From NCBI RefSeq assembly GCF_041270065.1, contig NZ_CP065958.1, forward strand, positions 5,704,001-5,768,000: a stretch of 64,000 bases of DNA, in the 5' to 3' direction. This stretch comes from Streptomyces fradiae. Lineage in GTDB: Bacteria; Actinomycetota; Actinomycetes; Streptomycetales; Streptomycetaceae. Of the stretch, positions 26,739-35,164 are shown piece after piece (within the stretch, counting starts at the first letter, position 1; each line of letters opens with the position of its first letter). The position numbers and the translations under genes were made by a program. Below the pieces are notes generated by a model, which was not told the DNA's origin, searched no databases, and saw nothing but the letters and a program-made list of their open reading frames with translations.

Positions 26739-27296
26739 GTGATCGAGGCGGAGCTCAAGGCCCGCGTGCACACACCGGAGGAGGTCCTGCGGCGACTCGA
26801 CGGGCGGGCTGAGGGTGTCCCCGAGGTCTACCAGGACACGTACTACGACGCCCCGGATGGCAACCTCGAAGCGCGCGGCGCCGAGCTGCGCATCCGCACC
26901 GTCCACGGACCTACCGACACGCGAACCGTCCTGACGTACAAAGGCGCCGCAGTCGATGAGGCGTCGGGCTCGAAGCCGGAAGCGGAGACCCGGGTCGAGA
27001 ACGCCGACGCGGCGCACGCGATCGTCCGTGGTCTCGGCTATGTCCCCACGATCGCGTTTGAGAAGCGGTGCCGGAACTACACCTTCAAGGCCCGGGGCCG
27101 AGAGATGCTTGCGACCCTCGTGCGAGTCCCCGAGGTGGATGGAACCTTCCTTGAGGTGGAGACCCTGGTAGCTGATGCCCAGGTCCACGAGGCGCTGAGC
27201 GACATCCGTGTCGTCCTGGCCGAGCTTGGCATCGAGGAGAAGGACTTGACTCGCGAGCTCTACACCGACGCTGTGCGGGCGCGTCGGCAGTCGTAG
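26739..27296 (+). CDS. CYTH-domain protein (class IV adenylate cyclase / triphosphatase type)
   Basis: A 185-residue single-domain protein. The signature ExExK is at residues 3-7 (MIEAELKAR). Basic and acidic tunnel residues follow in ELRIRTV, RTVLTYKG, EAETRVEN, FEKRCRNY and FLEVETL. CYTH proteins act on triphosphates: adenylate cyclase (CyaB), thiamine triphosphatase or polyphosphatase; which one applies cannot be read from sequence. GTG 26739 has GGGAG about eight bases upstream. Codon use is less GC-extreme than in neighbours (TTG, CTT, TTT appear), hinting at transfer. Probably co-transcribed with the XRE gene. Confidence 0.83.
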   Translation: MIEAELKARVHTPEEVLRRLDGRAEGVPEVYQDTYYDAPDGNLEARGAELRIRTVHGPTDTRTVLTYKGAAVDEASGSKPEAETRVENADAAHAIVRGLGYVPTIAFEKRCRNYTFKARGREMLATLVRVPEVDGTFLEVETLVADAQVHEALSDIRVVLAELGIEEKDLTRELYTDAVRARRQS

Positions 27297-27300
27297 CTCT

Positions 27301-27330
27301 GGGGGCGCCACGAACATACAAGGCGCCTCC
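27301..27330 (+). terminator. terminator after CYTH gene
   Basis: GGGGGCGCC (27301-27309) pairs with GGCGCCTCC (27322-27330), nine pairs including one G-T, with a 12-base loop, starting four bases after the CYTH stop. Confidence 0.6.
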
Positions 27331-27411
27331 TCCGTCCGAAGGCGAGGGGGCGCGCCGCCGGAACAGAAAGCCGGTGTCCCGGTCCGTGCTGCCGCTCTAG
27401 GATCGCGGCCG

Positions 27412-27903
27412 ATGGAGAGACTGCTCTGCGCGGCCTGCGACCGCCCCCTCACCGTGCCCCTCCGGCTGCTCGACCCGATGCCCGAACGGCCCGGCTTCGA
27501 CGGGCTCGTCGGTCCGGACGGCTATCGGCGCCCGCCGGCGACCCTGCCGCGCGGCCGCTACGCGGTCGACCCCGAGCGCCGGACGGGGCCGTTCGTCCCG
27601 TACGAGGGCGACGACGACGCGTACGACGGGGCGTTCCCCGACGGTCCGTGGAGGTGCGGCGAGTCCGGCTGGCTCGTCGCCGGCGGTCCGCGGGACTGCT
27701 ACGTCCTGCACCCCGACGACGTGCTCCCGCTCGACTTCCACCCGGACTACCGGCGGCTCATCGGCTGCTGCGGGCCCGCGGGCGACGGGGGTGCCAACCG
27801 GGTCTGCGCCTGTGGGGCCGAGGTGGCCATCGCGCTCGGTGACTGCACCACCGCGTACGAGACCCTCTTCCCGCCGGACGCCGTCCGCGTGGAACCGGTC
27901 TGA
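27412..27903 (+). CDS. hypothetical protein with cysteine pairs (163 aa)
   Basis: The N-terminus LLCAACDRPLTVPL has a CxxC knuckle and later segments have IGCCGP and VCACGAEV, so a zinc-binding fold is likely. The rest is rich in Asp, Pro and Gly, with aromatic-rich stretches (YVLHPDDVLPLDFHPDYRRLIG). ATG 27412 has no clear ribosome site. The family is unknown to me, though I recall similar proteins in Streptomyces. It stands alone before a strong hairpin at 27907-27932. Confidence 0.7.
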   Translation: MERLLCAACDRPLTVPLRLLDPMPERPGFDGLVGPDGYRRPPATLPRGRYAVDPERRTGPFVPYEGDDDAYDGAFPDGPWRCGESGWLVAGGPRDCYVLHPDDVLPLDFHPDYRRLIGCCGPAGDGGANRVCACGAEVAIALGDCTTAYETLFPPDAVRVEPV

Positions 27904-27906
27904 GCC

Positions 27907-27932
27907 CGGCGGCCGGGTCCTCCCGGCCGCCG
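27907..27932 (+). terminator. terminator
   Basis: CGGCGGCCGGG (27907-27917) and CCCGGCCGCCG (27922-27932) make a perfect 11-bp stem with loop TCCT. Confidence 0.75.
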
Positions 27933-27951
27933 CATCCTGTAGAACGTACGA

Positions 27952-28584
27952 GTGAGTCAGAGCAGCAACCCCACCCCCTCGCCGTCCCACCCCCGGCGCC
28001 GCAATCAGGCCGCGCCGCCCCGGGAGGACGTGCTCGCCGCCGCCATGGGCACCATCGCCGAGCGCGGGCTCGACGGGCTGACCATGGCCGGGCTCGGGCG
28101 GCAGGTCGGGATGAGCAGTGGGCATCTGCTCTATTACTTCCGCACCAAGGACGAGCTGCTGCTGCAGACGCTGGAGTGGAGCGAGGGGCGGCTCGGGGCC
28201 GAGCGCGGGGCGCTGCTCGCGGGGCCGGGCACCGCGCGGGAGCGGCTGGACGGCTATGTCGAGGTGTACGTGCCGGACGGGCCGCGCGACCCGCACTGGA
28301 CGCTCTGGCTGGAGGTCTGGAACCGCTCGCAGAACGCCGACGACGACGCCCGCGCCCGGCAGGCCGCCATCGAGGGCGCCTGGCACCGCGACCTGGTCGC
28401 GATCCTCGCCGAGGGCGTCTCGCGCGGCGAGTTCCGGCCCGTCGACCCGGATCGCTTCGCGCACCGGATGCGGGCCCTGCTCGACGGATTCAGCGTGCAC
28501 GTCGCGGTCGGCATCCCCGGCACCGGCCGGGCCCAAGTCCTCGACCACGTACGGGAGTTCATCGCCGAAACACTGCTTCCGTGA
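27952..28584 (+). CDS. TetR-family transcriptional regulator (BetI-like)
   Basis: A 210-residue regulator. After a disordered Ser/Pro-rich 25-residue lead, the HTH reads DGLTMAGLGRQVGMSSGHLLYYFRTKDELLLQ. The C-terminal domain (about 85-205) has LWLEVWNRSQNADDDARARQAAIEGAWHRDL and RMRALLDGFSVHVAVG, as in BetI-type regulators. Start is GTG 27952. The MFS transporter gene starts 81 bases downstream on the same strand, so control of that transporter is the simplest guess. Confidence 0.88.
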   Translation: MSQSSNPTPSPSHPRRRNQAAPPREDVLAAAMGTIAERGLDGLTMAGLGRQVGMSSGHLLYYFRTKDELLLQTLEWSEGRLGAERGALLAGPGTARERLDGYVEVYVPDGPRDPHWTLWLEVWNRSQNADDDARARQAAIEGAWHRDLVAILAEGVSRGEFRPVDPDRFAHRMRALLDGFSVHVAVGIPGTGRAQVLDHVREFIAETLLP

Positions 28585-28665
28585 CCGTTAGGCACGCAAG
28601 TAGTCCCGATCGTTGCGCCGTTCACCCTTGTTGCCGCCCGGCCGCCTCCGGCACGGTTCCTGCCC

Positions 28666-29988
28666 ATGGGACGAGAGCACTGGAAGAAGATCTGGGTCGG
28701 TTCGGCCGGCAACATGGTCGAATGGTTCGACTGGTTCGTGTACGCGAGCTTCGCGACCTACTTCGCGGGGGCGTTCTTCCCCGAGGGGAACGACACCGCC
28801 AAGCTCATGAACACCGCCGGCATCTTCGCCGTCGGCTTCTTCATGCGCCCGGTCGGCGGCTGGCTGCTCGGCCGGGTCGGTGACCGCAAGGGCCGCAAGG
28901 CGGCCCTCACCCTCACCGTCACCCTGATGTCCGCCTCGGCGGTCCTCATCGCCGTCGCACCCACCTACGCCGTCGCCGGCTACGGCGGCGCCGCCGTCCT
29001 CCTGATCGCCCGGCTCCTGCAGGGCCTGTCCGTCGGCGGCGAGTACGCCGCCAGCGCCACCTACCTCACCGAGGCCTCCGCCCCGCAGCACCGCGGCTTC
29101 GCCTCCAGCTTCCAGTACGTGTCCATGACGGCCGGTCAGATCATCGGCCTCGGCCTGCAGATCGTCCTCCAGCGGACCATGTCCACCGAGGCCCTGCACA
29201 GCTGGGGCTGGCGCATCCCCTTCATCGTCGGCGCCCTCGGCGCGGCCGTCGTCTTCTACCTCCGCCGCACCATGCTGGAGACCGAGGTGTACGAGGAGAC
29301 CGCCGACGCCGGCGTCGCCCAGGGCCAGCAGGGCACCCTCAAGGCCCTGTGGGCGCACAAGCGCGAGGCCTTCCTCGTCGTCGCGCTCACCATGGGCGGC
29401 ACGGTGGCCTACTACACGTACACCACCTACCTCACCAAGTACCTGTCCAACTCCGCCGGACTGCCCAAGCAGACCGCGACCCTGGTCTCCTTCTGTGCGC
29501 TGATCGTCTTCGCCTGCCTGCAGCCGCTCGCCGGCCGGCTCTCCGACCGGATCGGCCGCCGCCCGCTGCTCATCACCTTCGCGGTCGGCTCCACCCTCCT
29601 CACCGTGCCGATCATGACGCTGCTCCAGCACGCCGGATCCTTCTGGCCCGCCCTCGGGCTCGCCCTGCTCGCGCTGGTCGTCGTCACCGGCTACACCTCG
29701 ATCAACGCCTGCGTGAAGGCCGAGCTCTTCCCGACCGGCATCCGCGCCCTCGGCGTCGCACTGCCGTACGCCATCGCCAACGCGCTGTTCGGCGGCACCG
29801 CCGAATACGTGGCCCTGTGGTTCAAGGACGCGGGAATCGAGTCCGGCTACTACTGGTACGTGGCCGGCTGTGCCGCCGTCTCCCTGATCGTCTACCTCAC
29901 CATGAGGGAGACCCGCGACATCGACCTGGCCCGGGTGGGCGCCACCACCGAGCCGCGGCGGCCGCGAGATCAAATGCCCGTATCGTGA
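28666..29988 (+). CDS. MFS transporter, metabolite:H+ symporter (KgtP/ProP-like)
   Basis: A 440-residue protein with twelve hydrophobic segments. The N-terminus KKIWVGSAGNMVEWFDWFVYASFATYFA and the loop motif GRVGDRKGRK, with LLQGLSVGGEYAASATYLTEAS, are typical of the MHS family that takes up 2-ketoglutarate, proline/betaine, citrate or shikimate. The substrate cannot be told. It is preceded by a TetR gene and followed by the cimA attenuator region. Confidence 0.88.
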   Translation: MGREHWKKIWVGSAGNMVEWFDWFVYASFATYFAGAFFPEGNDTAKLMNTAGIFAVGFFMRPVGGWLLGRVGDRKGRKAALTLTVTLMSASAVLIAVAPTYAVAGYGGAAVLLIARLLQGLSVGGEYAASATYLTEASAPQHRGFASSFQYVSMTAGQIIGLGLQIVLQRTMSTEALHSWGWRIPFIVGALGAAVVFYLRRTMLETEVYEETADAGVAQGQQGTLKALWAHKREAFLVVALTMGGTVAYYTYTTYLTKYLSNSAGLPKQTATLVSFCALIVFACLQPLAGRLSDRIGRRPLLITFAVGSTLLTVPIMTLLQHAGSFWPALGLALLALVVVTGYTSINACVKAELFPTGIRALGVALPYAIANALFGGTAEYVALWFKDAGIESGYYWYVAGCAAVSLIVYLTMRETRDIDLARVGATTEPRRPRDQMPVS

Positions 29989-30031
29989 GACCGGCGTCCG
30001 CCTGATCCGCCACCTGTGTCAGACTTCCGGC

Positions 30032-30088
30032 GTGCTCGCTACCACCATGATTATCGGCAGCAGCGCGCCGGTCCGCAGTGGCCACTGA
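30032..30088 (+). CDS. putative cimA leader peptide with Ile-Ile
   Basis: From ATG 30047 the frame reads MIIGSSAPVRSGH and stops at 30086-30088. An in-frame GTG at 30032 would add five residues (Met-Leu-Ala-Thr-Thr). Two adjacent isoleucine codons follow the ATG. No good ribosome site is visible, which lowers confidence. A textbook terminator lies 55 bases after the stop, then the citramalate synthase gene. The arrangement suggests attenuation by isoleucine. Confidence 0.55.
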   Translation: MLATTMIIGSSAPVRSGH

Positions 30089-30142
30089 TTCGCGGTACGA
30101 CCCCCGCGGCAGTGGACACCGTGCCCCAGACCCGCGCGCAGA

Positions 30143-30168
30143 CCTCTCGCACCCGCGAGGGGTTTTTT
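30143..30168 (+). terminator. intrinsic terminator (attenuator) before cimA
   Basis: CCTCTCGC (30143-30150) pairs with GCGAGGGG (30155-30162), eight pairs with one G-T, loop ACCC, followed by six T at 30163-30168. It lies 102 bases upstream of the cimA start, in the untranslated leader. Confidence 0.85.
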
Positions 30169-30270
30169 CGTTTTCCGGCCCCACCAGTGCCGGAAGCGGA
30201 CGGCGCGTGAGAATGGGGGCAAGTGGATCCATACCTTCCGGAGCCACATCCGACAGGAGTCATCAGAGCC

Positions 30271-31887
30271 ATGACCACGGAGAACGCCGAGGGCTCGCGC
30301 CTCGACGACAGTTTCCATGTCTTCGACACCACCCTGCGCGACGGCGCGCAGCGTGAAGGCATCAACCTCACCGTCGCGGACAAGCTGACCATCGCGCGGC
30401 ACCTCGACGACTTCGGGGTCGGCTTCATCGAGGGCGGCTGGCCCGGCGCCAACCCGCGGGACACCGAGTTCTTCGCCCGCGCCCGGCAGGAGATCGCGTT
30501 CAAGAACGCCCAGCTGGTCGCCTTCGGCGCCACCCGCCGGGCCGGCGGCAGCGCCGCCGACGACCCGCAGGTCAAGGCCCTGCTCGACTCCGGCGCCCCG
30601 GTGATCACCCTGGTCGCCAAGTCCCACGACCGGCACGTCGAGCTCGCCCTGCGCACCACCCTCGACGAGAACCTGGAGATGGTCCGCGACACCGTCTCCC
30701 ACCTGCGCGCCCAGGGCCGCCGGGTCTTCGTCGACTGCGAGCACTTCTTCGACGGCTACAAGGCCAACCCCGGCTACGCCAAGGACGTCGTCCGCACCGC
30801 GCACGAGGCCGGCGCCGACGTCGTCATCCTCTGCGACACCAACGGCGGCATGCTGCCCGCCCAGGTCCAGGCCGTGGTCGCCACCGTCCGCGCCGACACC
30901 GGCGCCCGCCTCGGCATCCACGCCCAGGACGACACCGGCTGCGCCGTCGCCAACACCCTCGCCGCCGTCGACGCCGGCGCCACCCACGTCCAGTGCACCG
31001 CCAACGGCTACGGCGAGCGGGTCGGCAACGCCAACCTCTTCCCTGTCGTCGCGGCCCTGGAGCTCAAGTACGGCAAGCGGGTGCTGCCCGACGGCGCGCT
31101 CGCCGAGATGACCCGGATCTCGCACGCCATCGCCGAGGTCGTCAACCTCACCCCCTCCACCCACCAGCCCTACGTCGGCGTCTCCGCCTTCGCCCACAAG
31201 GCCGGCCTGCACGCCTCCGCCATCAAGGTGGACCCCGACCTCTACCAGCACATCGACCCCGAGCTGGTCGGCAACACCATGCGGATGCTGGTCTCCGACA
31301 TGGCCGGCCGCGCCTCCATCGAGCTCAAGGGCAAGGAGCTCGGCATCGACCTCGGCGGCGACCGCGCCCTGGTCGCCCGGGTCGTCGAGCGGGTCAAGGA
31401 GCGCGAGCTCAAGGGCTACACCTACGAGGCCGCCGACGCCTCCTTCGAGCTGCTGCTCCGCGAGGAGGCGGAGGGCCGGGCCCGCCGCTACTTCCGTACG
31501 GAGTCCTGGCGCGCGATCGTCGAGGACCGCCCCGACGGCACCCACGCCAACGAGGCCACCGTGAAGCTCTGGGCCAAGGGCGAGCGGATCGTCGCCACCG
31601 CCGAGGGCAACGGCCCCGTCAACGCCCTCGACCGGGCGATCCGGATCGGCCTGGAGCGGATCTACCCGCAGCTCGCCAAGTTCGAGCTCATCGACTACAA
31701 GGTCCGCATCCTGGAGGGCCGGCACGGCACCGAGTCCACCACCCGCGTCCTGGTCACCACCAGCGACGGCAACGGCGAGTGGTCCACGGTCGGTGTCGGC
31801 GAGAACGTCATCGCGGCCTCCTGGCAGGCCCTGGAGGACGCCTTCACCTACGGGCTGCTGCGGGCCGGCGTCGACCCCGCCGAATAG
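30271..31887 (+). CDS. cimA: (R)-citramalate synthase
   Basis: Condenses pyruvate and acetyl-CoA to (R)-citramalate, a threonine-independent route to 2-ketobutyrate and isoleucine. The 538-residue protein has an N-terminal HMGL-like TIM barrel with FDTTLRDGAQREGINLT and metal ligands in GIHAQDDTGCAVANTLAAV, and a C-terminal LeuA allosteric domain (about 400-535). The LRDGAQ sequence and overall form fit the citramalate rather than the isopropylmalate branch. ATG 30271 has AGGAG eleven bases upstream. The Ile-containing leader and terminator upstream support the isoleucine assignment. A methylthioalkylmalate-like activity cannot be excluded. Confidence 0.88.
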   Translation: MTTENAEGSRLDDSFHVFDTTLRDGAQREGINLTVADKLTIARHLDDFGVGFIEGGWPGANPRDTEFFARARQEIAFKNAQLVAFGATRRAGGSAADDPQVKALLDSGAPVITLVAKSHDRHVELALRTTLDENLEMVRDTVSHLRAQGRRVFVDCEHFFDGYKANPGYAKDVVRTAHEAGADVVILCDTNGGMLPAQVQAVVATVRADTGARLGIHAQDDTGCAVANTLAAVDAGATHVQCTANGYGERVGNANLFPVVAALELKYGKRVLPDGALAEMTRISHAIAEVVNLTPSTHQPYVGVSAFAHKAGLHASAIKVDPDLYQHIDPELVGNTMRMLVSDMAGRASIELKGKELGIDLGGDRALVARVVERVKERELKGYTYEAADASFELLLREEAEGRARRYFRTESWRAIVEDRPDGTHANEATVKLWAKGERIVATAEGNGPVNALDRAIRIGLERIYPQLAKFELIDYKVRILEGRHGTESTTRVLVTTSDGNGEWSTVGVGENVIAASWQALEDAFTYGLLRAGVDPAE

Positions 31888-31962
31888 TCCGGAACGGACA
31901 GACCGATCGTTCGATATCAGCCATCTGTGTTCGGTTTGGTCTGGTTCGGGTAGCTTCGAATC

Positions 31963-33309
31963 ATGAGGACCAGGGCGATATCCGTGTGGTCCGCCCTCGG
32001 CGGGCTGATACTCCTGCTGCTTCTGGTCCTGGCGCCCACCGCGAGCGCCAGGGCCACGGGCGTGCCCGACGTGGCCGCGGCCCTCAAGCAGGGCCCGGTG
32101 TACGTCGACCCCGGCGCCGCCGATCAGCTCTCCACGGCCGACGCCACCGCCCTCGCGCAGAAGATCAAGGACGCCGACAAACCGCTCTTCGTGGCGGTGC
32201 TGCCGGCGAACGCGCAGTTCCCGCCCGAGAACCTGCTGCGCAACGTACGCACCCAGACCGGGATCACCGGGCTCTACGCGATCCGCCTCGGCGACGGCTT
32301 CGACGCGGGCGCCGACCGCGCCGTGATGTCGAGCGCCGCCGTCGACAACCTCGTCACCTCCGTACGGCAGCCCGGCGTGGACGCGGCCACCGAGCTCAAC
32401 AACTTCGTCGACCAGGCCCTGCCCACCCTGCGCGGCTCCGCCCCGGCCTCCTGGGGCACGGCCGCCGACGACTCCGGGGTGCCGGTGGCCGGACTCGTCG
32501 TCCTCGGCGGTGTCGTGGTGGCCGGCGGCGCCGGCGCCTACGCCGTGGTCCGGCGCAACCGGCTCCGCAAGGAGGCCGAGGAGCGCGCCGCCCTCGACCG
32601 GCTGCGGGTCGTCGTGGACGAGGACATCACCGCCTTCGGCGAGGAGCTCGAACGGCTCGACTTCCACCCGGCCGAGGCCGGCGCCGACGACGCCATGCGC
32701 GGCGACTACGAGCGCGCCCTCGACTCCTACGACACGGCGAAGTCGCGGATGGGCGCCGTGACCCGGCCGCACGAGGTGCGGGCCGTCACCCAGGCCCTGG
32801 AGGACGGACGCTTCTCGCTCGCCGTCCTGGCCGCCCGCCGCGAGCACCGGCCGCTGCCCGAGCGCCGCCCGCCCTGCTTCTTCGACCCCCGCCACGGCCC
32901 CTCGGCCCAGGACCGCACCTGGACCCCGGCCGGCGGCGCGCCCCGCGAGGTCCCGGTCTGCGCCGCCGACGCGGCCCGGCTGGACGACGGCCAGGACCCG
33001 CAGGCCCGCACGGTCGACACCGACGGCGGCCGCCGCCCCTACTGGGAGGCGGGCCCGGCGTACGGCCCGTGGGCCGGCGGCTACTTCGGCGGCGGCCTGC
33101 TGCCCGGCCTGCTCGTCGGCACCATGCTCGGCTCGATGCTCTCCACCCCCGCCTACGCCTCCGAGTACGGCGGCGGGGACTTCCAGGACTTCCAGGGCGG
33201 CGACTTCTCCGGCGCCGACTTCAACCCCGGTGACTTCGGCGGCAGCGACTTCGGCGGGGGCGGAGGCTTCGACGGAGGCGGCGGGTTCGACGGCGGAGGG
33301 GGCTTCTAG
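31963..33309 (+). CDS. TPM-like membrane protein with Gly/Phe/Asp-rich tail
   Basis: A 448-residue protein. A signal peptide or membrane anchor (about 10-30, ALGGLILLLLLVLAPTASA) precedes an extracytoplasmic domain (about 35-160) with a TPM/Psb32-like look, then a transmembrane segment (about 172-195) and a cytoplasmic helical part (about 196-290). The C-terminal 75 residues are a low-complexity tail of GGGDFQDFQGGDFSGADF and GGGGFDGGGGF type. There is no ribosome site, and the ATG lies seven bases after TAGCTT, so a leaderless mRNA is possible. Function unknown. Confidence 0.78.
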   Translation: MRTRAISVWSALGGLILLLLLVLAPTASARATGVPDVAAALKQGPVYVDPGAADQLSTADATALAQKIKDADKPLFVAVLPANAQFPPENLLRNVRTQTGITGLYAIRLGDGFDAGADRAVMSSAAVDNLVTSVRQPGVDAATELNNFVDQALPTLRGSAPASWGTAADDSGVPVAGLVVLGGVVVAGGAGAYAVVRRNRLRKEAEERAALDRLRVVVDEDITAFGEELERLDFHPAEAGADDAMRGDYERALDSYDTAKSRMGAVTRPHEVRAVTQALEDGRFSLAVLAARREHRPLPERRPPCFFDPRHGPSAQDRTWTPAGGAPREVPVCAADAARLDDGQDPQARTVDTDGGRRPYWEAGPAYGPWAGGYFGGGLLPGLLVGTMLGSMLSTPAYASEYGGGDFQDFQGGDFSGADFNPGDFGGSDFGGGGGFDGGGGFDGGGGF

Positions 33310-33339
33310 AAGCCCCGCGCGGTCGACCCCGCGCGGTCG

Positions 33340-34455
33340 TCAGACCAGCGGCTTCACCGACATCAGCAGATGCCGGTGGGTGCCCTCACCTCCGTCCGTC
33401 GCGTCCGTGATCAGGGCCCGCTGGCCCGGACCGAGCAGCCGCAGGCTCAGCTCCGGCGCGTCGAACGAGCCCAGCGCGTCGAGCAGATACCCCGGGTTGA
33501 AGGCCACCGTCATGGCGTCGGCGCCGGTCAGCGCGGCCGGCAGCCGCTGCGAGGCCACATCGTCCTCGTACCCCGCCTGGAGGTGGACGGTCGTCCCGTC
33601 GAAGGCCAGCTGTACGGGGCTGTCGCCCTCCGCGACCACCGCCACCCGCTTCACGGCCTCCACCAGCGGCGCCCGCCCGGTCACGGCCACCGCGTGCTCC
33701 CCGAGCGCGAAGAGCTTGTCGTGCCGGGGGAGCCGGCCGTCGAGCAGCCGGGTGGTGGTGCGCATCCCGCCGCTCTCGAAGCCGAGCGAGCCGCCGTCCA
33801 GGGCGAGCCGGACCCTCCCGGCGCCGGTGAACGAGCGGGCCACCTCGCTGAGCCGGCGGGCCGGCACCACGACGTCCAGCGCCTCGCCGGAGGCGTCTGC
33901 CGCCGGCTTCCACTCCAGGGTGCGCACCGCGTACCGATAGCGGTCGGTCGCGGCCAGCGTCATCGTCGCGCCGTCCAGGCCGAGGCGTATTCCGGTGAGC
34001 ACCGGCAGCGCGTCGTCCCGCCCGGCCGCCACCGCCACATGCCCGACGGCCGCCGCGAACGCCGCCGCGTCGACCTCGCCGCGCAGCGCGGGCAGCGCGG
34101 GCCGGTCCGGATAGTCGTCGAGCGGCAGCAGCGAGAGCCCGAACCTGGCGCCGCCGCCGGTCACCGAGAGCCGCGCCCCGTCCACCGCGCACTCCACCGG
34201 CCCCGGCGGCAGCACCTTGCAGATGTCGAGCAGCCGCCGCCCGAGCACCAGGGCCCGGCCCTCCCCGAGGACCTCGGCGTCGGCCTCGGTCCGGGCCGAG
34301 GCCTCGTAGTCGAGACCGGAGACGCCGAGCCGTCCGTCCGCCGTCGCCTCCAGGAGCAGGCCGCCGAGGACCGGGACGGGGGAGCGGGCGGGCAGCACGC
34401 GGGCGGCCCAGGCCACGGCCTCGGTCAACGCCCCGCTGTCGATACGGAATTCCAT
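33340..34455 (-). CDS. DNA polymerase III beta-subunit (sliding clamp) paralogue
   Basis: A 371-residue protein with the three-domain clamp layout: MEFRIDSGALTEAVAWAARVLPARSPVPVLGGLLLEA at the N-terminus, VLTGIRLGLDGATMTLAATDRYR in the middle and the C-terminal LLMSVKPLV, close to the usual LVMPMR-type tail. It lies far from the origin genes, so it is a second clamp rather than DnaN itself. Paralogous clamps in actinobacteria are of unclear role. ATG 34455 is chosen over an upstream start because the family begins at this MEF. It is divergent from a DUF4267 gene with phased CTAG palindromes between. Confidence 0.85.
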   Translation of the reverse strand: MEFRIDSGALTEAVAWAARVLPARSPVPVLGGLLLEATADGRLGVSGLDYEASARTEADAEVLGEGRALVLGRRLLDICKVLPPGPVECAVDGARLSVTGGGARFGLSLLPLDDYPDRPALPALRGEVDAAAFAAAVGHVAVAAGRDDALPVLTGIRLGLDGATMTLAATDRYRYAVRTLEWKPAADASGEALDVVVPARRLSEVARSFTGAGRVRLALDGGSLGFESGGMRTTTRLLDGRLPRHDKLFALGEHAVAVTGRAPLVEAVKRVAVVAEGDSPVQLAFDGTTVHLQAGYEDDVASQRLPAALTGADAMTVAFNPGYLLDALGSFDAPELSLRLLGPGQRALITDATDGGEGTHRHLLMSVKPLV

Positions 34456-34502
34456 GTCGCCGACGCTAACGGCCGCCACTGGCAATCCCTCACACAAAGA
34501 AT

Positions 34503-34568
34503 TCTAGCGGTGCTAGACAGGAGAGCATAGCTAGGTCTAGCGTTGCCGTTGTGCCTAGCGCCGCTAGG
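34503..34568. promoter_or_regulatory. three evenly spaced CTAG-containing sites
   Basis: TCTAGCGGTGCTAGA (34503-34517), CTAGGTCTAG (34531-34540) and CCTAGCGCCGCTAGG (34554-34568). The outer two are perfect palindromes with 6-bp arms. Their centres are about 25.5 bp apart. They lie between the divergent clamp paralogue and the DUF4267 gene. Confidence 0.7.
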
Positions 34569-34629
34569 TCGCTGGTTTTGTCCGCCAACTGTGTCCGTCA
34601 GCTGTGTCCGTCAGCTCCAGGGGGTTCCC

Positions 34630-35127
34630 ATGTCCGTGCAGTCGTCCGTGCAGTCGTCCGCCCCGTCCCTCGCGCAGGCGTCCAGGACGTCCCTCACCCA
34701 CCGCGCCGCCACCGTCCTCGCCGCCCTCGGCGGCCTCGCCTGCCTCTGGTTCGGCCTCGACTTCCTCTTCGCCCCGGAGACCGCCGCCGCCGGCTTCGGC
34801 ATCCCGGCCTGGCCCGAGGGTCAGGCGGCCGGCTACTTCGGCGTCAAGGCCGCCCGCGACCTCGCCAACGGCGCCGTCATCCTCGCCCTGCTGGCCCTCG
34901 GCCGCCGCCGCTCGCTGGCCTGGGTGATGCTGCTGATGACGATCGCGCCCGTCGGCGACTGCCTCTCGGTCCTGAGCCACGGCGGCTCGTACGCCGCCGC
35001 CCTCGGCATCCACGCGGCCACCGCCGCCGCCGTCCTCGTCGCCGCCGGACTGCTCTTCGCGACCAGCGGCCCCGGGCGGGAATCCGGGCGGGAATCCGGG
35101 CGGGCCCTTGATCGTTCGGGTGTCTGA
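34630..35127 (+). CDS. DUF4267-type membrane protein
   Basis: A 165-residue protein with four hydrophobic segments (about 28-48, 70-90, 95-113, 120-140). AGFGIPAWPEGQAAGYFGVKAARDLANGAVILALLALGRRR matches the DUF4267 pattern. The C-terminus repeats GRESGRESGRA. ATG 34630 lies seven bases after a G-rich site (AGGGGG). The gene is preceded by three CTAG palindromes; in related loci such proteins are under TetR/MarR control, but no regulator is adjacent here. Confidence 0.78.
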   Translation: MSVQSSVQSSAPSLAQASRTSLTHRAATVLAALGGLACLWFGLDFLFAPETAAAGFGIPAWPEGQAAGYFGVKAARDLANGAVILALLALGRRRSLAWVMLLMTIAPVGDCLSVLSHGGSYAAALGIHAATAAAVLVAAGLLFATSGPGRESGRESGRALDRSGV

Positions 35128-35164
35128 GACAGCCGCGAGGATGCACACAGGGGGAGGGGCGGTC

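Noticed and set aside
33314..33339. Direct repeat of CCCCGCGCGGTCG after the membrane protein gene
   Set aside because: Only two copies of simple GC sequence in a short convergent gap; it may be part of a weak terminator.
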